Source: Opitutaceae bacterium EW11 (lineage in GTDB: Bacteria > Verrucomicrobiota > Verrucomicrobiia > Opitutales > Opitutaceae). From it: a stretch of DNA of 64,000 nt. Under the pieces are notes generated by a model. The model was not told the origin of the DNA, made no database searches, and saw only the letters and a list, made by a program, of their open reading frames with translations. The position numbers and the translations under genes are program-made. Position 1 is the first letter of the stretch, and each line of letters begins with the position of its first letter. This document shows positions 61,518-64,000 of the stretch, piece after piece. The stretch lies in assembly GCA_003054665.1 (NCBI GenBank), contig QAYY01000013.1, positions 532,238 through 596,237 of the forward strand. Direction: 5' to 3'.

Positions 61518-62120
61518 GCCAGTCGGCACCCAGCTGGCGAAGTGTGCAGCCATCGCCGGGCATTCGCAGGCGACGCCCTACGAGCGCCGCAGGGACGCGT
61601 CGCTCCACCCGTGGACACGTGACGACGGCAAGCGAGGGGAAATCCGTTTTCCTTGTGAATCCACGCTTGCGGGCGAGGCGGCGCGTCCCCGCGACACGTG
61701 CGATACGCTCGCATACCGTCCTCGCTGTGTCTATCTTTCGCTTACATTAAGCCCATGTTTCGAGGGGGAGATAATGACATTCGCGACCGACAATACGGCG
61801 AGCGGCTTGATATAAGGGAGCGTGTTCGTGCATACCGCGAGACGGAGCGCAGCGCTAAGCCGCCTGCGCGAGAATAACTATCACGGATGGTTCCAGAATG
61901 AAGGCAATTACCTCCAGCCGTCCAAACGACTTCAAGTGCTCGGACCGCTACAGCTTCAGGACACCTACATTGCATGGATGCTTCTCCGCTGCTCAGATGG
62001 CCTATGATACGTGCCATATATGTCCATGCTTCTGACTAGGGGACCGAACAAAATGCTTGCCGCCAGTCTGGCCGTTCATAGTCAGTTATCGCTGCCATTC
62101 CGCATGAGGGGAGGGTTTCT
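61518..62120. other. 603-bp intergenic region with repeat copy E and a composition change
   Basis: It holds one family-1 repeat copy (61590-61694). From about 61.74 kb the composition becomes visibly more AT-rich. A 40-codon open frame at 61755-61877 (starts MFRGGDNDIRD) has no recognisable family or ribosome site, so it is not called as a gene. Confidence 0.5.
61590..61694 (+). repeat. dispersed palindromic repeat, family 1, copy E
   Basis: CAGGGACGCGTCGCTCCACCC opens and CACGCTTGCGGGCG...CGGCGCGTCCCC closes an imperfect stem, the most diverged full copy of the family. Confidence 0.65.
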
Positions 62121-64000
62121 ATGCTTCAACTACGGCTAGTTTGTTCGCTGGCAGCATTTCTGTCGTTTGCGTTATCACTATATAGTCAGCAGAGCTTGCC
62201 CTACGAGGCCGATTTCGAGGCATCTGAAGGGTTCACGGCCGGCCCACTGAACAAGCAATTTGGCTGGAGCGTATCTGCAGGGGAAGCCAATATTGTGTTC
62301 GGTCCGGCCCAGAGCGGCACCCAATATGTTAGCTTTAGCCCAGGTGTAACGGCGGGGGTGATCACGAAAGAGTTTTGTTCGACTGCGACTAGTCCGAGTA
62401 TTGTCTATGTCGATTTCTATGCCAAACCAGCGTTCGGAGCAGATACCGCCACTGGTACATTGTTTGACCTCGATGCCGCGAGTGTCGTTTCTCTGAAAAA
62501 CGGGACCGCTGGCCAAATCTTCGCGCTGAATGGCGATGGACTGGGTGTAGGAACCTGGGAACCTTTGGCGCCGGTCTTCCTGCTCGATAATGTGGGAGTT
62601 GCGACGCAGTGGCAACGGCTAACAGTTCGGCTCAACTACTTGACGCAGACTTATGATATTTATCTGAACGGCGTGATGTTTGCGGCAAATCTGCGTTTTC
62701 GGATCGCGGTAGCGCCGTACCTCTCTTGGTTCTCGGTTAAAGGAAACACACTGGCAGGTGCTTCTCTCGACAGCTTGTATGTAGGCGCCGCAAATCCGCT
62801 CTTTGCCGATAGCAACAACAATGGTGTCGACGACGCGTGGGAAACTACCCACGGTCTTTCGCTGGTGGGAGACAGCCGTTCAACAGACAGTGATGGTGAC
62901 GGGCTCACCGATCTGCAGGAGTATCTCGCCGGTTCGGACCCGACGGATTACTACAATAGTACGCTGCCGGTTCTTGCATTTGAAATTGATGTCAGTGGCG
63001 TGCCAGGTCTGAATGGTCTCGTCTCCGTCAAGGTAACCCGAGGGAATGACGGCGGCCCGTTGGTTAATGCGCCTCTGATTCTCAAGGTCACGTCCGGAGC
63101 GAGTCAGATTGCAGCGTCCCCCAGTGGAATGCTGGCCTCTTCAATTCTCGTTCATACGGACGCCACAGGTATTGCCTCTGGATATGTTAAGTTTAGTGCT
63201 CAAGCGGCCGATACGCTCATTGCAACCACTGTAGGTGGGAGCCGATTTGCCAGTCGGTCGATCTCGCTCTTCCCTTCAATGCCGACGTCTGGTCTTCGGC
63301 TGTGGCTGAGGGCAGACAGTCTTTCGGTTGCGGACCCGATCAGCGTTTGGGCAGATCAATCTGGCCAAGGAAACGACGCAACTCAGGTGATAGGAGCAAG
63401 TCGCCCGGTTTTGGTGGAGAACGCCTTAAACGGACGCCCAGTCGTACGGTTTGATGGAAACAACGATTATTTGAACCTTCCCGATTTCATGAATGCGAAT
63501 ATGGCGAAGGGGCAAACCACGGCCGCAGCCGGTGACGTGTTTGTAGTGTGGAAGGCGGATCGGAATCCCGACGGCAGTTCTCGCGCGAATGGAATGTGGA
63601 GTATTGGCGGCGACGATAGGTATACCGCGACTGATGGCCAGCTTTACGAGGGTTTCGGCACGACCGCGCGGTACTCGACCGGCGTGCCAGTGCAGCCGGT
63701 GAACCGGTATCATATGTACAGTGTCTCGGCACAGGCAGGTGATTGGGTCAACCGAATCGACGGTCAGATACAACACCACAGTAGGTCGAATACAGTGGGC
63801 TGGTCCAACGCTCCGACCTTGGGGCGGTCCAACTATCCGCCGTCTGGGGATATTGCAGAGATCGTGATCTACGACAGAATTCTCACTGACATTGAACGCG
63901 AAGCGGTGGGGCGGTACTTGGGATGCAAATATGCGCTCTACACGGTGCCGACAGCACCGACGAACTTGACGGCTATCGCGACGGGAGGGACGCAGATCAG
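62121..64000 (+). CDS. large secreted multidomain protein, 3' end outside window
   Basis: The reading frame from ATG 62121 is open to the end of the window (626 codons). A good ribosome site (AGGGGAGGG) precedes it. Order: signal peptide (MLQLRLVCSLAAFLSFALSL), a lectin-like sandwich (FEASEGFTAGPLNKQFGWSV onwards), two thrombospondin type 3-like calcium segments (DSNNNGVDDAWETTHGL, DSDGDGLTDLQEYLAGSDP; about 240-285), a beta domain, a second LamG-like domain (GLRLWLRADSLSVADPISVW to GDIAEIVIYDRILTDIERE; about 400-600) and the start of a fibronectin type III domain (VPTAPTNLTAIATGG). Verrucomicrobial surface or Rhs-like proteins have this kind of architecture. The composition is more AT-rich than in the rest of the window. 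Confidence 0.85.
   Translation, partial: MLQLRLVCSLAAFLSFALSLYSQQSLPYEADFEASEGFTAGPLNKQFGWSVSAGEANIVFGPAQSGTQYVSFSPGVTAGVITKEFCSTATSPSIVYVDFYAKPAFGADTATGTLFDLDAASVVSLKNGTAGQIFALNGDGLGVGTWEPLAPVFLLDNVGVATQWQRLTVRLNYLTQTYDIYLNGVMFAANLRFRIAVAPYLSWFSVKGNTLAGASLDSLYVGAANPLFADSNNNGVDDAWETTHGLSLVGDSRSTDSDGDGLTDLQEYLAGSDPTDYYNSTLPVLAFEIDVSGVPGLNGLVSVKVTRGNDGGPLVNAPLILKVTSGASQIAASPSGMLASSILVHTDATGIASGYVKFSAQAADTLIATTVGGSRFASRSISLFPSMPTSGLRLWLRADSLSVADPISVWADQSGQGNDATQVIGASRPVLVENALNGRPVVRFDGNNDYLNLPDFMNANMAKGQTTAAAGDVFVVWKADRNPDGSSRANGMWSIGGDDRYTATDGQLYEGFGTTARYSTGVPVQPVNRYHMYSVSAQAGDWVNRIDGQIQHHSRSNTVGWSNAPTLGRSNYPPSGDIAEIVIYDRILTDIEREAVGRYLGCKYALYTVPTAPTNLTAIATGGTQI

Noticed and set aside
61755..61877. 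40-codon open frame MFRGGDNDIRD...
   Set aside because: Too short, no ribosome site, no recognisable family; kept only as part of the intergenic description.
31154..62120. SusD-like or hybrid two-component regulator genes
   Set aside because: All genes in this region are assigned, and none has a SusD fold or a HTPP sensor layout.

Overview
The window is GC-rich bacterial chromosome, densely coding on both strands. It has no rRNA, tRNA, CRISPR array or recognisable transposase. The content fits a free-living Verrucomicrobiota member, most like the Opitutales/Opitutaceae: long TonB-dependent receptors without SusD partners, many secreted glycoside hydrolases, LacI-type regulators beside them, a B12-dependent ribonucleotide reductase and many small lipoproteins. 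This taxonomic reading is an inference from gene content; I could not run a search.

Region 1 (1-9250) is a run of small plus-strand genes: four GNAT acetyltransferases, a class III-like sirtuin, an NADPH-dependent FMN reductase, a YdeI-type protein, a DUF1232 membrane protein, a C_GCAxxG_C_C protein, four small lipoproteins and several unknowns. The first 266 bases look like the end of a START-like domain with a frame break.

Region 2 (9.4-28.7 kb) is mostly housekeeping: a MacB/FtsX-type permease, an orphan NMT1/THI5-like binding lipoprotein, nadK, tlyA, a formamidopyrimidine-DNA glycosylase with a degenerate zinc finger, a thioesterase, polX, nrdJ with a clear terminator, a cupin-DUF2249-YwiC operon, malQ, ppk2, and an AraC regulator coupled to a glyoxalase-fold protein. 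From 26.8 to 31.2 kb a TonB-dependent receptor, a secreted metallophosphoesterase and a secreted HAD phosphatase lie in one direction and suggest phosphate-ester scavenging.

Region 3 (31.5-61.5 kb) is a polysaccharide-utilisation region. It has two cassettes of parallel composition: GH88, lyase-like protein, GH31 and LacI regulator. To these are added three GH43 enzymes, a GH29 alpha-L-fucosidase, an alpha/beta-hydrolase with a beta-propeller partner, a sodium:solute symporter and a 1214-residue TonB-dependent receptor carrying an EF-hand-like loop. Several 13-15 bp palindromes sit in the intergenic regions in two related versions, one beside each lacI gene, so two paralogous repressors probably share out the locus. 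The enzymes suggest a plant or algal heteropolysaccharide with uronic acid, fucose, galactose and xylose or arabinose; the substrate is not determined.

Two families of non-coding palindromic repeats lie only between genes in the 24-62 kb part. One shows paired changes that keep its stem intact. From about 61.74 kb the base composition becomes visibly more AT-rich, and a large secreted multidomain protein starts at 62121 and runs off the window.
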